Origin: Microbacterium sp. Leaf288
GTDB taxonomy: Bacteria > Actinomycetota > Actinomycetes > Actinomycetales > Microbacteriaceae
NCBI RefSeq assembly: GCF_001422925.1
Contig: NZ_LMNI01000010.1
Location: 664,778-728,777, forward strand
Direction: 5' to 3'
Length of the DNA stretch: 64,000 nt
A program made the position numbers and the translations under genes. Position 1 is the stretch's first letter; every line of letters starts with the position of its first letter. A model generated the notes under the pieces. The model was not told the DNA's origin and did not search any database. It saw nothing but the letters and a program-made list of their open reading frames with translations. Shown here in pieces: positions 53,924-63,921 of the stretch.

Positions 53924-56095
53924 TCACGTGCGGGCACCCTCCGGTGCCCGCTCATAGCCGGACGGGGTGAGCGTCAGCTCCGCCTGACCACCGGTGAGCG
54001 CGCGCAGGTCGAGCACGTACCGCGCGAGCTCCGCGTCCGGGACGGTCGCGACGACGCGGGTGCGGCCGTCTGCGTCGGTCTCCGACTGGACCACGCGACC
54101 CCGTCGTCCCGACAGGTCCGTCAACACATGTCCCTGTCCGGCAGCCGGCACGACGACGACCACCGTCGAGACGGGTTCGAGCAGCACGGCCCCCGCTTGC
54201 GCGAGAGCCGCTTTCACCCCGATGGCCGCGGCGGTGCGGAAGGCCATCTCCGACGAGTCGACCGAGTGCGACTTGCCGTCGTAGAGCTCGACGCGAACGT
54301 CGACGACCGGATGCCCGAGCGTGCCTCCTGCGGCGAGGGCGTCGCGGGCGCCTTTCTCGACGGCCGGGATGTACGAGCGGGGCACGGCACCGCCGACGAC
54401 GGAGTCGACGAACTCGAAACCTCCTCCGGGAGCGAGCGGCGAGACCCGCAGCATGACGACGGCGAACTGCCCGTGCCCGCCCGACTGCTTCTTGAGCTTG
54501 CCCTCGGCCGCCGCGCCGTGCGCGATCGTCTCCCGGTAGGCGACCGGCGCCGGGCCGGTCGTCACATGCACCCCGAGCACGCGCGCGAGCCGCTCGACGG
54601 CGACCGCCACATGCGTGTCGCCGAGTCCGCGCAGGATCGTGTCCGGCCCGACGCGATCCACGACGAGCGTCGGGTCCTCGGCGAGGAGGCGGCCCAGCGC
54701 CGTCGTGAGCTTCGTGTCGTCCGACTGCGACACCGGCTGCAGGCTCATCGCGAACACCGGCGGCCGGTGGGGCAGCCGCGCAGGACGGGCGTTCGTCTGC
54801 GGCCGGCTCCACAGCAGCGAGCCCGAAGGCGTGCCGGCGAGCTTGGCGACGGCCCCGATCTCGCCGGCCTGCAGCGCGTCGACCGGCAGATGGTCCGCTC
54901 CACGAAGCCGGAACAGCGCGGGCATCCGCTCGTCCACGCCTGTCGTGGCGTTGCGCAGGCGATCACCGGGTCGCAGGACTCCCGAGAGGACTTTGAGCAT
55001 CGCGATCTGCCCCACGAACGGGTCTGCCACGGTGCGGAACACGTGGACCAGCTTTTCGCCTGAAGGCTCGGGCGCGACGCTGTGCGCGCTGCCTCCCGCG
55101 CCGTCCTCGTCCACGCCGAGCACGATGCTGCTGTCGCGGTGCGCGACGGCGGGGGCGAGCTCGCCCAGGAGATCGAGCACGCGGTCGACGCCTGTCCCGG
55201 TCATGGCAGAACACACGACCACGGGCACGCCGTCTCCGGCGGCGACGGTGCGGGCGAGCGTGCGCCCGAGTTCTGCAGCCGCCGGCTCGCGTCCATCGAG
55301 GTACGCCTCGAGCTGGTCGTCATCCCGCGACACGATCTCCTCGGTGATCGCCTGATGAAGGCGGTGCTCCTCCTCAGCGAGGTCGGCGGGCACCGGTTCT
55401 TCGTGCTGTCCGCCGTCCGCGTCGTAGAGCACAGCCTGCTCGGAGAGGACGTCCGCGATGCCCTGGAAGGACTGCGCCTCCCCGACAGGCAGCTCCAACG
55501 CCCAGATGCGGTCACCGAACTCCTCACGGAGCTGAACGAGGACTCCGCGGAAAGACGCCCGTGCACGGTCCTCCTGGGTCACGACGACGACCCGGGCGAC
55601 GCCGGCGGCCTCCGCTGCGGACCACGACGCCCGGGCGCCGGCCGTCACGCCGTCGATGGCGCTCACGACGAGCACCGCCGCATCGGCGACCGCGAGCGCG
55701 GCGTCCACGGCGCCCGCGAAGTCCGGGTGCCCGGGTGTGTCCAGGAGCGTGATGCCGCAGTCTGCGTCGCCGACACGCCAGGACAGCCACGCCGGTGTCA
55801 GCCCGAGCGTCGTATGACGCGCGACCTCCTCGGGTTCGTGATCGCACACGGTCGTACCCTGCTCGATCGCCCCCCGCCGCGAGATCGCTCCCGAGCGGTG
55901 CAGCAGCGCCTCCGCCAGCATCGTCTTGCCCGAACCCGTCGCGCCGATCAGGGCGACGGAGCAGTGCATGGAGAGTGCGGATGCCGATTCCACGGTGACC
56001 TCCCACGACGATGTGCGCTGGGCACCATCGTGCCCCGTCTCCGAGGCGGCTGCCAGAGGACCCTGCGCAAGGCCTTCGCGCTCGGCGAAGGTCAC
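53924..56095 (-). CDS. EF-G-like translational GTPase homologue with degenerate G4 motif
   Basis: A 723-residue protein with the EF-G domain plan but distinct from canonical EF-G. G1 is GATGSGKT (residues 51-58, not the usual AHxDxGKT) and G3 is DTPGHPDF (119-126). The G4 NKxD is replaced by TQED (173-176), losing the guanine-contacting Lys. Domains II-V are present ([43 protein letters not shown]). It resembles the actinobacterial second-EF-G family (FusA2/EF-G2-like), whose role is unclear. The GTG overlaps the TetR-VOC gene's stop by four bases, so that regulator and this GTPase form one unit. Confidence 0.85.
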   Translation of the reverse strand: MTFAEREGLAQGPLAAASETGHDGAQRTSSWEVTVESASALSMHCSVALIGATGSGKTMLAEALLHRSGAISRRGAIEQGTTVCDHEPEEVARHTTLGLTPAWLSWRVGDADCGITLLDTPGHPDFAGAVDAALAVADAAVLVVSAIDGVTAGARASWSAAEAAGVARVVVVTQEDRARASFRGVLVQLREEFGDRIWALELPVGEAQSFQGIADVLSEQAVLYDADGGQHEEPVPADLAEEEHRLHQAITEEIVSRDDDQLEAYLDGREPAAAELGRTLARTVAAGDGVPVVVCSAMTGTGVDRVLDLLGELAPAVAHRDSSIVLGVDEDGAGGSAHSVAPEPSGEKLVHVFRTVADPFVGQIAMLKVLSGVLRPGDRLRNATTGVDERMPALFRLRGADHLPVDALQAGEIGAVAKLAGTPSGSLLWSRPQTNARPARLPHRPPVFAMSLQPVSQSDDTKLTTALGRLLAEDPTLVVDRVGPDTILRGLGDTHVAVAVERLARVLGVHVTTGPAPVAYRETIAHGAAAEGKLKKQSGGHGQFAVVMLRVSPLAPGGGFEFVDSVVGGAVPRSYIPAVEKGARDALAAGGTLGHPVVDVRVELYDGKSHSVDSSEMAFRTAAAIGVKAALAQAGAVLLEPVSTVVVVVPAAGQGHVLTDLSGRRGRVVQSETDADGRTRVVATVPDAELARYVLDLRALTGGQAELTLTPSGYERAPEGART

Positions 56096-57087
56096 TCCGC
56101 GGGCCCGAGCTCCTGGAAGAGCGTGAGCTGCAGGCCGGCCGGGCCGCGCAGGCGCGCGTTGACCGAGCGCCAGGGCGTCTCGCGTGCGGAGGCCTCGATC
56201 TCGGCGCCCGCGTCGGACAGCCGTGCCGCAGTGCTCGCCGTGTCTGCGACCTCCAGGGCCAGACGGATCCGATCGCTCGGAGCATCACCGTCGGTCTCGA
56301 CACGGTCGATGAAGTCGACCTGGGCGCGATTGGCGATCTCAAGCGTTGCGCGACCAGCCGCGAGGATGGCGACCCGCGCGCCGCCCTCCGCCTCGTATGC
56401 CTCGGCCTGAGGCATCCCGACCACGTCGCGATAGAACGCCAGGGTCTGCTCGAAGGCTGCCGCCTGCACCACCACACGAAGCTGCGCGACGTCGCCGACC
56501 GGAGCGGCAGACGAGACCGGCGCCGCGACGTCGGCCGCGAGGGAGAGGAAGCGGGCGAGCGACGTGCGTCCGGCGCCGTCGTGCGCCCACGCTTCGACGG
56601 CGGCGAGGACCGCACCGCCCCACGCCGCTCCGGCGACCTCGGCGCGGACGCGGTCCGCGCCGCCCGCCAGAACACGAGCGGAGACCGCTCGCGCCACACG
56701 CGCTCGCCGCAGCGCGGCATCACGCTCGTATTCCGCCTCCAGGCCCATCGCAGTGGCGTTCACGATCCCGAGGGCGAGGCTGTCGGGCGCGAAGGACTCG
56801 GCGATGCCCAGCGTCGCGGCGCGAACGGCGGCGGAGGCATCCGTCCCATCCGCTTCTTCGAGGCGCCGCTCGAAGACGGTGAGCCTTTCGTCGAGACCCG
56901 CCCAGAGAACGTCGGACTTCGAGGAGAAGTAGTTGAAGAAGCTGGATCGGCTGACCCCCGCACGACGGGCGATGTCGACGATCGACGTCTGCTCGTACCC
57001 CTGCTCGAGGAAGAGCTCGCACGCGGCCTCGGCGATGGTCTCGCGCGACGACGCCTTGGGGCGTCCCGCGCGCGGCTCGGTGGACAT
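56092..57087 (-). CDS. TetR-family regulator fused to a VOC/glyoxalase-like domain
   Basis: A 331-residue fusion. Residues about 10-60 are a TetR helix-turn-helix ([48 protein letters not shown]), here split for reading as [32 protein letters not shown] helical TetR-like middle follows. The last about 130 residues resemble a VOC fold ([54 protein letters not shown]), which could bind the inducer. The ATG at 57087 is seven bases after TAGGGT. It is upstream of, and overlaps, the EF-G-like gene. Confidence 0.83.
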   Translation of the reverse strand: MSTEPRAGRPKASSRETIAEAACELFLEQGYEQTSIVDIARRAGVSRSSFFNYFSSKSDVLWAGLDERLTVFERRLEEADGTDASAAVRAATLGIAESFAPDSLALGIVNATAMGLEAEYERDAALRRARVARAVSARVLAGGADRVRAEVAGAAWGGAVLAAVEAWAHDGAGRTSLARFLSLAADVAAPVSSAAPVGDVAQLRVVVQAAAFEQTLAFYRDVVGMPQAEAYEAEGGARVAILAAGRATLEIANRAQVDFIDRVETDGDAPSDRIRLALEVADTASTAARLSDAGAEIEASARETPWRSVNARLRGPAGLQLTLFQELGPAE

Positions 57088-57094
57088 GAAGCCC

Positions 57095-57100
57095 ACCCTA
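57095..57100 (-). promoter_or_regulatory. -10 element of the TetR-VOC gene (leaderless)
   Basis: TAGGGT (minus strand) is followed by seven bases and the ATG at 57087. A GTG at 57096 would overlap this hexamer and is not preferred. Confidence 0.55.
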
Positions 57101-57164
57101 TTGGCCGCCCTCGGCGCGCGTGCCCGGCGGTGCCCGGCAACGACGGCGCCGTTCGTCGTCGATG

Positions 57165-57170
57165 TATTGT
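57165..57170 (+). promoter_or_regulatory. lipB -10 element
   Basis: TATTGT predicts a start near 57177 and a leader of about 40 bases with AAGGAG before the lipB ATG at 57217. This is a conventional leadered promoter for lipB-lipA. Confidence 0.5.
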
Positions 57171-57216
57171 TGGACGCGATCCATCAATCGCCACAAGCGA
57201 AGAGCGAAGGAGCACG

Positions 57217-57855
57217 ATGCTCGACATCCAGACTGTCGGCCTCTCCCCCGACTACGTGCCGTACCTCGACGGGTGGGCGCTGCAGCGCAGCCTCCACGCC
57301 GACATCGTCGCGGGGACCCGGCCCGACACCCTCCTGCTGCTCGAGCACGAGCCGGTCTACACCGCGGGGGCGCGCACAGCGCGCCACGAGCGGCCGACCG
57401 ACGGCACGCCGGTCGTCGACGTCGACCGCGGCGGCAAGATCACGTGGCACGGGCCCGGTCAGCTGGTCGGCTACCCGATCGTGCGCCTCGCCGAGCCGGT
57501 GGACGTGGTCGCGCATGTGCGCCGACTCGAGCAGCTGCTCATCGACGCCCTGCACGAGTTCGACGTGGACGGCTACCGTGTCGAGGGGCGCAGCGGCGTG
57601 TGGGTGCGCCGCCCGCTCGGCGAGGACAAGGTCGCGGCCATCGGCGTGCGAGTACAGCGCGGCGTCACGATGCACGGCTTCGCGCTGAACTGCGACAACT
57701 CCCTGGCAGGCTTCCGCGGAATCATCCCCTGCGGGATCACGGATGCCGGGGTCACGACCGTCAGCGAGATCGTCGGCGCCGACATCTCCCCGAGCGACGT
57801 GATCGACACCGTGTCACGGGTCTTCGCCGACGACTTCGCGGGGGTGCCGGCATGA
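57217..57855 (+). CDS. lipB: Octanoyl-[acyl-carrier-protein]:protein octanoyltransferase
   Basis: LipB moves octanoate from ACP to lipoyl domains of 2-oxoacid dehydrogenases and the glycine cleavage H protein. The 212-residue protein has [34 protein letters not shown], the catalytic Lys in [11 protein letters not shown] and the catalytic Cys in [10 protein letters not shown]. The ATG at 57217 has AAGGAG upstream. It overlaps lipA by four bases. Confidence 0.96.
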   Translation: MLDIQTVGLSPDYVPYLDGWALQRSLHADIVAGTRPDTLLLLEHEPVYTAGARTARHERPTDGTPVVDVDRGGKITWHGPGQLVGYPIVRLAEPVDVVAHVRRLEQLLIDALHEFDVDGYRVEGRSGVWVRRPLGEDKVAAIGVRVQRGVTMHGFALNCDNSLAGFRGIIPCGITDAGVTTVSEIVGADISPSDVIDTVSRVFADDFAGVPA

Positions 57856-58883
57856 GCGCCTGCGGCACGCCGGGTGCGGCTTCCGCCCCCTCCTCCGCTC
57901 CCGACGGACGGAAGCTGCTGCGACTCGAGGTCCGCAACGCGCAGACGCCGATCGAGCGCAAGCCGGAGTGGATAAAGACGCGGGCGAAGATGGGGCCGGA
58001 ATACCAGGCGCTGCATTCGCTCGTGAAGACCGAGGAGTTGCACACCGTCTGCCAGGAGGCCGGCTGCCCGAACATCTACGAGTGCTGGGAGGACCGGGAG
58101 GCGACCTTCCTCATCGGCGGCTCGCAGTGCACCCGCCGGTGCGACTTCTGCCAGATCGACACCGGCAAGCCCGCCGACTACGACACCGACGAGCCCCGCC
58201 GCGTCGCCGAGAGCGTCGTGCGCATGAACCTGCGCTACGCCACGGTCACCGGCGTCGCCCGCGACGACCTGCCCGATGGCGGCGCGTGGCTGCACGCCGA
58301 GACGGTGCGCGCGATCCACGCGGCGAACCCGAACACGGGCGTCGAGATCCTCGCGACCGATTTCAACGGCGACCCGGCGCTGCTCGGCGAGGTGTTCGAC
58401 AGCCGCCCCGAGGTCTTCGCGCACAATGTCGAGACAGTGCCCCGCATCTTCAAGCGCATCCGCCCGGCGTTCCGGTACGAGCGCTCGCTCGACGTCCTCA
58501 CCCAGGCCCGGGATGCCGACCTCATCACGAAGTCGAACCTGATCCTCGGCATGGGCGAGGAACCGGCGGAGGTCGTGCAGGCTCTCGAGGACCTGCACGC
58601 GGCGGGCACCGACATCATCACGATCACGCAGTACCTGCGGCCGTCGCCGCGTCACCTGCCGGTGTCCCGCTGGGTCAAGCCGCAGGAGTTCGTCGAGTTC
58701 AAGGAGGAGGCCGAGCGCATCGGATTCCTCGGCGTCCTCGCCGGACCGCTCGTGCGCTCGTCGTACCGCGCGGGGCGCCTCTGGGCGCAGTCGATGATCT
58801 CCAAGGGCCGCGAGATCCCGTCCCACCTCGCACACATCGCGGAGGACGTGCACGTCGACCGCGGGTTCGCCCAGGCGGTCTGA
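57852..58883 (+). CDS. lipA: Lipoyl synthase
   Basis: LipA is a radical-SAM enzyme that inserts two sulfurs into the octanoyl chain. The 343-residue protein has the auxiliary cluster [12 protein letters not shown], the radical-SAM motif CTRRCDFC (near residue 93), then [14 protein letters not shown] and the C-terminal SSYRAG serine that ligates the auxiliary cluster. The ATG overlaps the lipB stop codon, so lipoate transfer and sulfur insertion enzymes are made together. Confidence 0.97.
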   Translation: MSACGTPGAASAPSSAPDGRKLLRLEVRNAQTPIERKPEWIKTRAKMGPEYQALHSLVKTEELHTVCQEAGCPNIYECWEDREATFLIGGSQCTRRCDFCQIDTGKPADYDTDEPRRVAESVVRMNLRYATVTGVARDDLPDGGAWLHAETVRAIHAANPNTGVEILATDFNGDPALLGEVFDSRPEVFAHNVETVPRIFKRIRPAFRYERSLDVLTQARDADLITKSNLILGMGEEPAEVVQALEDLHAAGTDIITITQYLRPSPRHLPVSRWVKPQEFVEFKEEAERIGFLGVLAGPLVRSSYRAGRLWAQSMISKGREIPSHLAHIAEDVHVDRGFAQAV

Positions 58884-58896
58884 GGGCGAGCGGACG

Positions 58897-59397
58897 CTAG
58901 TCGGCGCTCGTCACCGACAGCACGCCGCCGTCGGAGTCGAGGTTGACGAGCAGGACATCGTCGGTGGCGTCGGGGTCAAGCGCGTACTCGAGAACGGCGA
59001 ACGGGTCGGAGCCGCCGTGCTCGTCGGCGAGGATCGTCATGCTCATCAGCTGCAGCGAGCGGATCACGTCGATGTGCACGTCGCCCGAGATGTCGACGAG
59101 TGCGTCCTCGAGGGCGTCTCCGAGCGCCTCCTGCTGCTGCAGGATGTACTCGGTCACCTCGCTGGTGCGGTCACTCAGCTCGTTGACCATCGCGTTGCGG
59201 GCGCTGCGGTCGATGTCCTCGATCGCGGAGATGAGCGCGGCGGCGACGTCGAGGGCTGCCTCCGAGACGTCGTCCTGGTCGGGAGCCGTCAGATCCACCG
59301 TGACGGACTGGTCTCCCAGTTCGACGTTCTCCGACCAGAAGATCGATCCGTCAGGCCCCGATTCGAGGAGTCCGAAGTAGTCGTGCTCGATCGCCAT
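58897..59397 (-). CDS. Small acidic protein, possibly DUF2004-like
   Basis: A 166-residue, strongly acidic, soluble protein beginning MAIEHDYFGLLESGPDGSIFWSENVELGDQSV, with a helical middle (SEAALDVAAALISAIEDIDRSARNAM) and an Asp-rich end. It resembles proteins annotated DUF2004, which have no known function, but the assignment is from memory of the pattern. The ATG at 59397 fits the start of the conserved FGLL region. It lies just upstream of ftsY on the same strand, with a hairpin between them. Confidence 0.65.
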   Translation of the reverse strand: MAIEHDYFGLLESGPDGSIFWSENVELGDQSVTVDLTAPDQDDVSEAALDVAAALISAIEDIDRSARNAMVNELSDRTSEVTEYILQQQEALGDALEDALVDISGDVHIDVIRSLQLMSMTILADEHGGSDPFAVLEYALDPDATDDVLLVNLDSDGGVLSVTSAD

Positions 59398-59448
59398 GAC
59401 CCCATGAAACCGCAACGAGCGCGTCCGCGATAGCCCGAACACGGCATG

Positions 59449-59472
59449 GCGCGGATTCGGTCGGATCCGCGC
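59449..59472. terminator. Hairpin just after ftsY
   Basis: Eight-base perfect arms (GCGCGGAT and its complement) flank an eight-base loop, seven bases beyond the ftsY stop codon on the minus strand. No U-run follows. Confidence 0.5.
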
Positions 59473-59478
59473 GGCTAT

Positions 59479-60351
59479 TCAGTCGACGAGGGATGCCGCG
59501 AACACGTGCGGAGTGAAGCCGGTGAGGTCTCCGATGCCCTCGCCCTGGCCCAGCAGCTTGACCGGGATCCCGGTGCGCTCCTGCACGGCGAGCACGAAGC
59601 CGCCCTTCGCGGAACCGTCGAGCTTCGTGAGGACGAGGCCGGTGACGCCGGCGTGCTCGAGGAACGCCTGCGCCTGCATCACACCGTTCTGTCCGGTCGT
59701 CGCATCGAGCACGAGGAGCACCTCGCTGATGGGCGCCTGCTTCTCGATGACGCGCCGGATCTTGCTGAGCTCGTCCATGAGCCCGCCCTTGGTGTGGAGG
59801 CGTCCCGCGGTGTCGACGAGCACGATCTCGGTACCGGTGCTCTTCGCGTACTCGATCGTCTGGAAGGCGACGGATGCCGGATCCTGGCCCTCCTGCTGCG
59901 GCCGGACGATCGTCGCGCCGCCGCGCTCCGCCCACGTCGCGAGTTGGTCCACGGCCGCCGCACGGAACGTGTCGGCCGCCCCCACGACCACCGAGCGGCC
60001 GTAGCGCTGGAGGAACTTCGCGAACTTGCCGATCGTCGTCGTCTTGCCGACGCCGTTGACCCCGACGACCAGCACGACGGCCGGGCGTTCGGTCAGACGC
60101 AGCGTCGTGTCGAACTTGGCGAAGTGCTCCTCGAGCGTCTCCTTCAGCATCCGCTGCAGGTCCCTCGGGTCGGTGGTGCGGTAGCGCTCCACCTTCTCGC
60201 GCAGTTCGTCCACGATGCGCTCGGTGATGTCGGGTCCGAAGTCCGCGGTGAGCAGTGCGGTCTCGAGGTCGTCCCACGTCGTCTCGTCGATGGTCGGCTT
60301 GACGAACATTCCGCGCAGCGCGCGTCCGAGCGACCAGGAGCTCTCTGCCAT
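59479..60351 (-). CDS. ftsY: Signal recognition particle receptor FtsY
   Basis: FtsY is the membrane-associated SRP receptor GTPase. The 290-residue protein is an almost bare NG domain: VGVNGVGKTTTIGKFAKF (near residue 100), GAADTFRAAAVDQL, DTAGRLHTKGGLM, LTKLDGSAKGG and GQGEGIGDL. The acidic N-terminal A domain of E. coli FtsY is missing, leaving only about 15 residues before the N domain (SWSLGRALRGMF may be the amphipathic membrane helix). The ATG is seven bases after TAGGCT, so the message is probably leaderless. smc is upstream. Confidence 0.96.
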   Translation of the reverse strand: MAESSWSLGRALRGMFVKPTIDETTWDDLETALLTADFGPDITERIVDELREKVERYRTTDPRDLQRMLKETLEEHFAKFDTTLRLTERPAVVLVVGVNGVGKTTTIGKFAKFLQRYGRSVVVGAADTFRAAAVDQLATWAERGGATIVRPQQEGQDPASVAFQTIEYAKSTGTEIVLVDTAGRLHTKGGLMDELSKIRRVIEKQAPISEVLLVLDATTGQNGVMQAQAFLEHAGVTGLVLTKLDGSAKGGFVLAVQERTGIPVKLLGQGEGIGDLTGFTPHVFAASLVD

Positions 60352-60358
60352 GCCTCTA

Positions 60359-60364
60359 AGCCTA
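60359..60364 (-). promoter_or_regulatory. ftsY -10 element (leaderless)
   Basis: TAGGCT (minus strand) is followed by seven bases and the ftsY ATG at 60351. It separates ftsY transcription from smc, whose stop is nine bases upstream. Confidence 0.55.
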
Positions 60365-60372
60365 GGGTCCGA

Positions 60373-63300
60373 TCAGGAGGCGACGCGTTCGGCGATGCGC
60401 TGGCCGACCACGGCCGAGACGCCGTCCTGGCGCATCGAGACGCCGTAGAGCGCGTCGGCGATCTCCATCGTGCGCTTCTGATGCGTGATGACGATCAGCT
60501 GGCTCGAGGCGCGAAGCTGCTCGAAGACCCCGAGGAGGCGTCCGAGATTCGCGTCGTCGAGGGCGGCCTCGACCTCGTCGAGGATGTAGAACGGGCTCGG
60601 GCGGGCCTTGAAGATCGCGGTCAAGAGCGCCACCGCCGCAAGCGACCGCTCGCCGCCCGACAGCAGCGAGAGCCGCTCGATCTTCTTGCCGACAGGCCGC
60701 ACGGCCACCTCGATCCCCGTGGTGAGGGGCGAGTCCGGATCCGTGAGCGCGATCGAGCCCGTGCCACCGGGGAAGAGGATCGGGAACACCTCTCCGAACG
60801 CCACCTTCGTGTCTTCGAACGCCGCGAGGAAGATCGTCTGCATGCGCTCGTCGAGTTCTTCGATGATCGTGAGCAGGTCCTTGCGCGTCTGGGTGAGATC
60901 GGCGAGCTGCTCCGTCATGAACTTGTGACGCTGCTCGAGCGCTTCGAACTCCTCGAGCGCGAGCGGGTTCACCCGGCCGAGCTGCGCCAGCTTGCGCTCG
61001 GCCTCCTGCAGGCGTCGGCGCTGCTGCGGGCGATCGTAAGGAATGGATGCTGCGCCCTCAGGAGCGTCCTCTTCTCGAGTCGATCGGGCGACCGGATCGA
61101 CGGGAACAGGCTGATCCGGACCATATTCCGAAACAAGAATATCCTCGCCCAGTCCGAGCTCCGACTGCACCCGCTCGAGAAGGCCGGTGACGTGGAGACG
61201 CTTCTCGTGGATCTGCAGCTCAAGGCTGTGAACACTCTCCGTCAGGCCGGCGAGCCGTTCCCGCACCCCGCTCTCCTGTGTGCGCAGCGCGGCGAGCTCC
61301 GAAGTCACCGCCGTACGCTCGGACTCCGCGGCGGCGAGCTCGGCGCGGGCCTGCGCGAGGGAACGGTCGACCGAGTCGATCACGGCGGGCAGCTGGCCTG
61401 CGACGCCGGCGGCGATCTCGCGCTGCGCGCGACGAACCACGGCGCGACGCGCTGCCTCGGCCGCCGCATCGCGCTCCCGCTCACGCTGGCGTTCGAGCGC
61501 GACGACGCGCGCTTCGCCCGCCCGGATGCGTTCCCGAAGCGTCTCGACGTCGAGACGGGACCGCATCTCGCCGTCGCGAGCCTCTTCGAGCGCCGCGAGC
61601 ATGCCCTCCCGCGCAGAGGCGTCGAGGATCGGACGCGGGGCTTCGAGCGCCGCGGTGAGCTGGTCGTCTGCGGACCGCGCCGACCCCTCGGCTTCCTCGA
61701 CCGCGGCGGCCGCCTGGGCGAGTCCTGCGGCGAGTCGCTCGCACTCGGCGACGGCGGCCTCATGGCGCACCGTCGCCCGGTTGACCTGCTCGGCGTGGGC
61801 GGCGAGGGCGGCGTCGTGATCGCGGAGGGTCGCGAGCGTGGTCTTGGTGCGCAGTCGCGCCGACTCGAGCTCGTTCGTCGCGTCGGTCAGCGCGGCACGC
61901 AGCGAGTCCGCCACGACGGCGATCTCGTCGCGGCGGTCGGCGGCAGCATCCCGTTCCGCCGCGAGCTCCAGTCGCGATCGCGAGGAGCCCGCGCCTGCGC
62001 GGAGGGAGTACTCGGTGTACACCTCGCCGCGGCGGGTGACGAGGGTGATCGGGCCGCCCAGCTCGGCATCGGCCAGCTCGGGCGCGGCGTCGCGGGCGGT
62101 CTCGAGATCGTCGGCGACCACGACGTACGACAGCAGGCCGAGCACGCCCTCAGGAGCGGTCACGACCTCTCGGGCCGGCACCACCCCGCGCACACTCGGG
62201 AACTGCGGACGCATCATGCCCGCGGTGGCGATCACGATATCGACGACGCCCGCTTCGGCAGCGCGGGCGGCGTCCGCCACGGCGAACGCGCTGTCGCGGT
62301 CCTCGACCAGCACACCTTCGGCGATCGGCCCCAGCACCGCCGCGATCGCGGCCTCGAAACCCGACTTGACCTGCACGGCGTCGCCGACCAGTCCGCGTAC
62401 GCCCTCGCGCCCCTCGGCGATCAGCGATGAGGCGCCGTTCTTCACATCGAGGGCTCGGCTCAGCGCCGCCGTCTGCGCGGTGAGGGCCTCGCGCTCGCGT
62501 TCCGCGGCATGAAGGCGCTCACGGAGCGAGGAGACGGCGGCCTCGGACTCCGAGGCGTCGCGCTGTGCTCTGTCGTACGCCGCGGCGTGATCGGCCGAGG
62601 ACTCCTCGGGGACGAGGTCGGGGTCGACGCCGGCGAGGATCGCCTCGGCCTCCGCGCGCCGCGCGAGCGCGGCATCCAGCGCCTTCTGCTGGCGTTCGAC
62701 GGCCGCGCGCACCGCAGCGAGAGCGGATGCCGCGGCCTCCGCCGTGCCGCGCAGCGCGGTGATGCGCATGTCGTGCTCCGAGACCAGCGCACTCTGGGCG
62801 GCGATGTCGACGTCGAGCGCGTCCAGCTCGGCACGCGCGCGCATCACGTCGCGCGCTGCCTCGGCGGCGGCATCCTGCGCGGCACCGAGTCCGTCGGACA
62901 CGTCGTCGATCTCGGCACGCGCCTCGTCGATCATCGCCTGCGAGACCGTCGTGAGCTCGATGCGGTCCTCGTCCTCAGCGTCGCCGAGGAGTGCGAGACG
63001 CTGGCCCGCCAGGGCATACAGCCCGCGCAGGCGCTCCTGTACGCGCTCGAGCCCGAACGCCACGCGGCGCGCACGGTCCACGCTCTCGGATCGCTGATCG
63101 CTCTCGAGCTGCTCGATGCGCACGCGCGCGTTGTCGAGCCGTTCCTGCAGCACCATGCGCTCGGCATGCCGCTCGTGCTCGCTGTGCGCATGCGAGGCGA
63201 GCTCGACGCGGAGTCCCACGATCTCGTCGGCGAAGAGGCGCGCCTTCGCGTCACGCACGACCGCGGCGATCGTGGCCGCTTCGCGGGCGATCTCAGCCTG

Positions 63301-63921
63301 ACGGCCGAGCGGCTTCAGCTGCCGGCGCAGCTCGCCCGCGAGGTCGCTGAGTCTGGTGAGATTCGCCTCCATCGCATCGAGCTTTCGCAGGGTCTTCTCC
63401 TTGCGACGGCGGTGCTTGAGAATGCCGGCCGCCTCCTCGATGAAGCCCCGGCGATCTTCGGGCGTCGCCTGAAGAACGCTGTCGAGGCGGCCCTGTCCGA
63501 CGATCACATGCATCTCCCGGCCCAGGCCGGAGTCGCTCAGCAGCTCCTGCACATCGAGCAGGCGGCAGGACTCGCCGTTGATCGCGTAGTCGCTGGAGCC
63601 GTTGCGGAACAGCGTGCGGCTGATCGTGACCTCGGAGTACTCGATCGGAAGGGCGCCGTCGCTGTTGTCGATGGTGAGCTGCACCTCGGCGCGACCCAGC
63701 GGCCCGCGCGTTGCGGTGCCGGCGAAGATGACGTCCTCCATCTTCCCGCCGCGGAGGGTCTTCGCGCCCTGCTCCCCCATCACCCACGCGAGCGCGTCGA
63801 CGACGTTGGACTTGCCGGAGCCGTTGGGACCGACGATGCAGGTCACGCCGGGTTCGAGGGCGAAAGTCGTCGGCTGGGCGAACGACTTGAACCCTTTGAG
63901 CGTCACGCTCTTCAGGTGCAT
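60373..63921 (-). CDS. smc: Chromosome segregation protein SMC
   Basis: SMC, with ScpA/ScpB, compacts and aligns chromosome arms. The 1182-residue protein has full architecture: Walker A in VGPNGSGKSNVVDALAW near the N terminus, two long coiled-coil arms, a hinge at roughly residues 505-620 (GVRGLVGDAVQVKSGFEAAIAAVLG), the C-motif LLSGGERSLAAVAL near 1092 and Walker B in FYILDEVEAALDDANL. The ATG at 63921 has GGAAGG seven bases upstream. TAGCGT at 63961-63956 is a plausible -10, giving a leader of about 27 bases. Confidence 0.97.
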   Translation of the reverse strand: MHLKSVTLKGFKSFAQPTTFALEPGVTCIVGPNGSGKSNVVDALAWVMGEQGAKTLRGGKMEDVIFAGTATRGPLGRAEVQLTIDNSDGALPIEYSEVTISRTLFRNGSSDYAINGESCRLLDVQELLSDSGLGREMHVIVGQGRLDSVLQATPEDRRGFIEEAAGILKHRRRKEKTLRKLDAMEANLTRLSDLAGELRRQLKPLGRQAEIAREAATIAAVVRDAKARLFADEIVGLRVELASHAHSEHERHAERMVLQERLDNARVRIEQLESDQRSESVDRARRVAFGLERVQERLRGLYALAGQRLALLGDAEDEDRIELTTVSQAMIDEARAEIDDVSDGLGAAQDAAAEAARDVMRARAELDALDVDIAAQSALVSEHDMRITALRGTAEAAASALAAVRAAVERQQKALDAALARRAEAEAILAGVDPDLVPEESSADHAAAYDRAQRDASESEAAVSSLRERLHAAEREREALTAQTAALSRALDVKNGASSLIAEGREGVRGLVGDAVQVKSGFEAAIAAVLGPIAEGVLVEDRDSAFAVADAARAAEAGVVDIVIATAGMMRPQFPSVRGVVPAREVVTAPEGVLGLLSYVVVADDLETARDAAPELADAELGGPITLVTRRGEVYTEYSLRAGAGSSRSRLELAAERDAAADRRDEIAVVADSLRAALTDATNELESARLRTKTTLATLRDHDAALAAHAEQVNRATVRHEAAVAECERLAAGLAQAAAAVEEAEGSARSADDQLTAALEAPRPILDASAREGMLAALEEARDGEMRSRLDVETLRERIRAGEARVVALERQRERERDAAAEAARRAVVRRAQREIAAGVAGQLPAVIDSVDRSLAQARAELAAAESERTAVTSELAALRTQESGVRERLAGLTESVHSLELQIHEKRLHVTGLLERVQSELGLGEDILVSEYGPDQPVPVDPVARSTREEDAPEGAASIPYDRPQQRRRLQEAERKLAQLGRVNPLALEEFEALEQRHKFMTEQLADLTQTRKDLLTIIEELDERMQTIFLAAFEDTKVAFGEVFPILFPGGTGSIALTDPDSPLTTGIEVAVRPVGKKIERLSLLSGGERSLAAVALLTAIFKARPSPFYILDEVEAALDDANLGRLLGVFEQLRASSQLIVITHQKRTMEIADALYGVSMRQDGVSAVVGQRIAERVAS

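Noticed and set aside
56092-57087. Two separate genes (TetR regulator and VOC protein) instead of a fusion
   Set aside because: The frame is continuous with no stop codon or plausible internal start with a ribosome site between the two domains.
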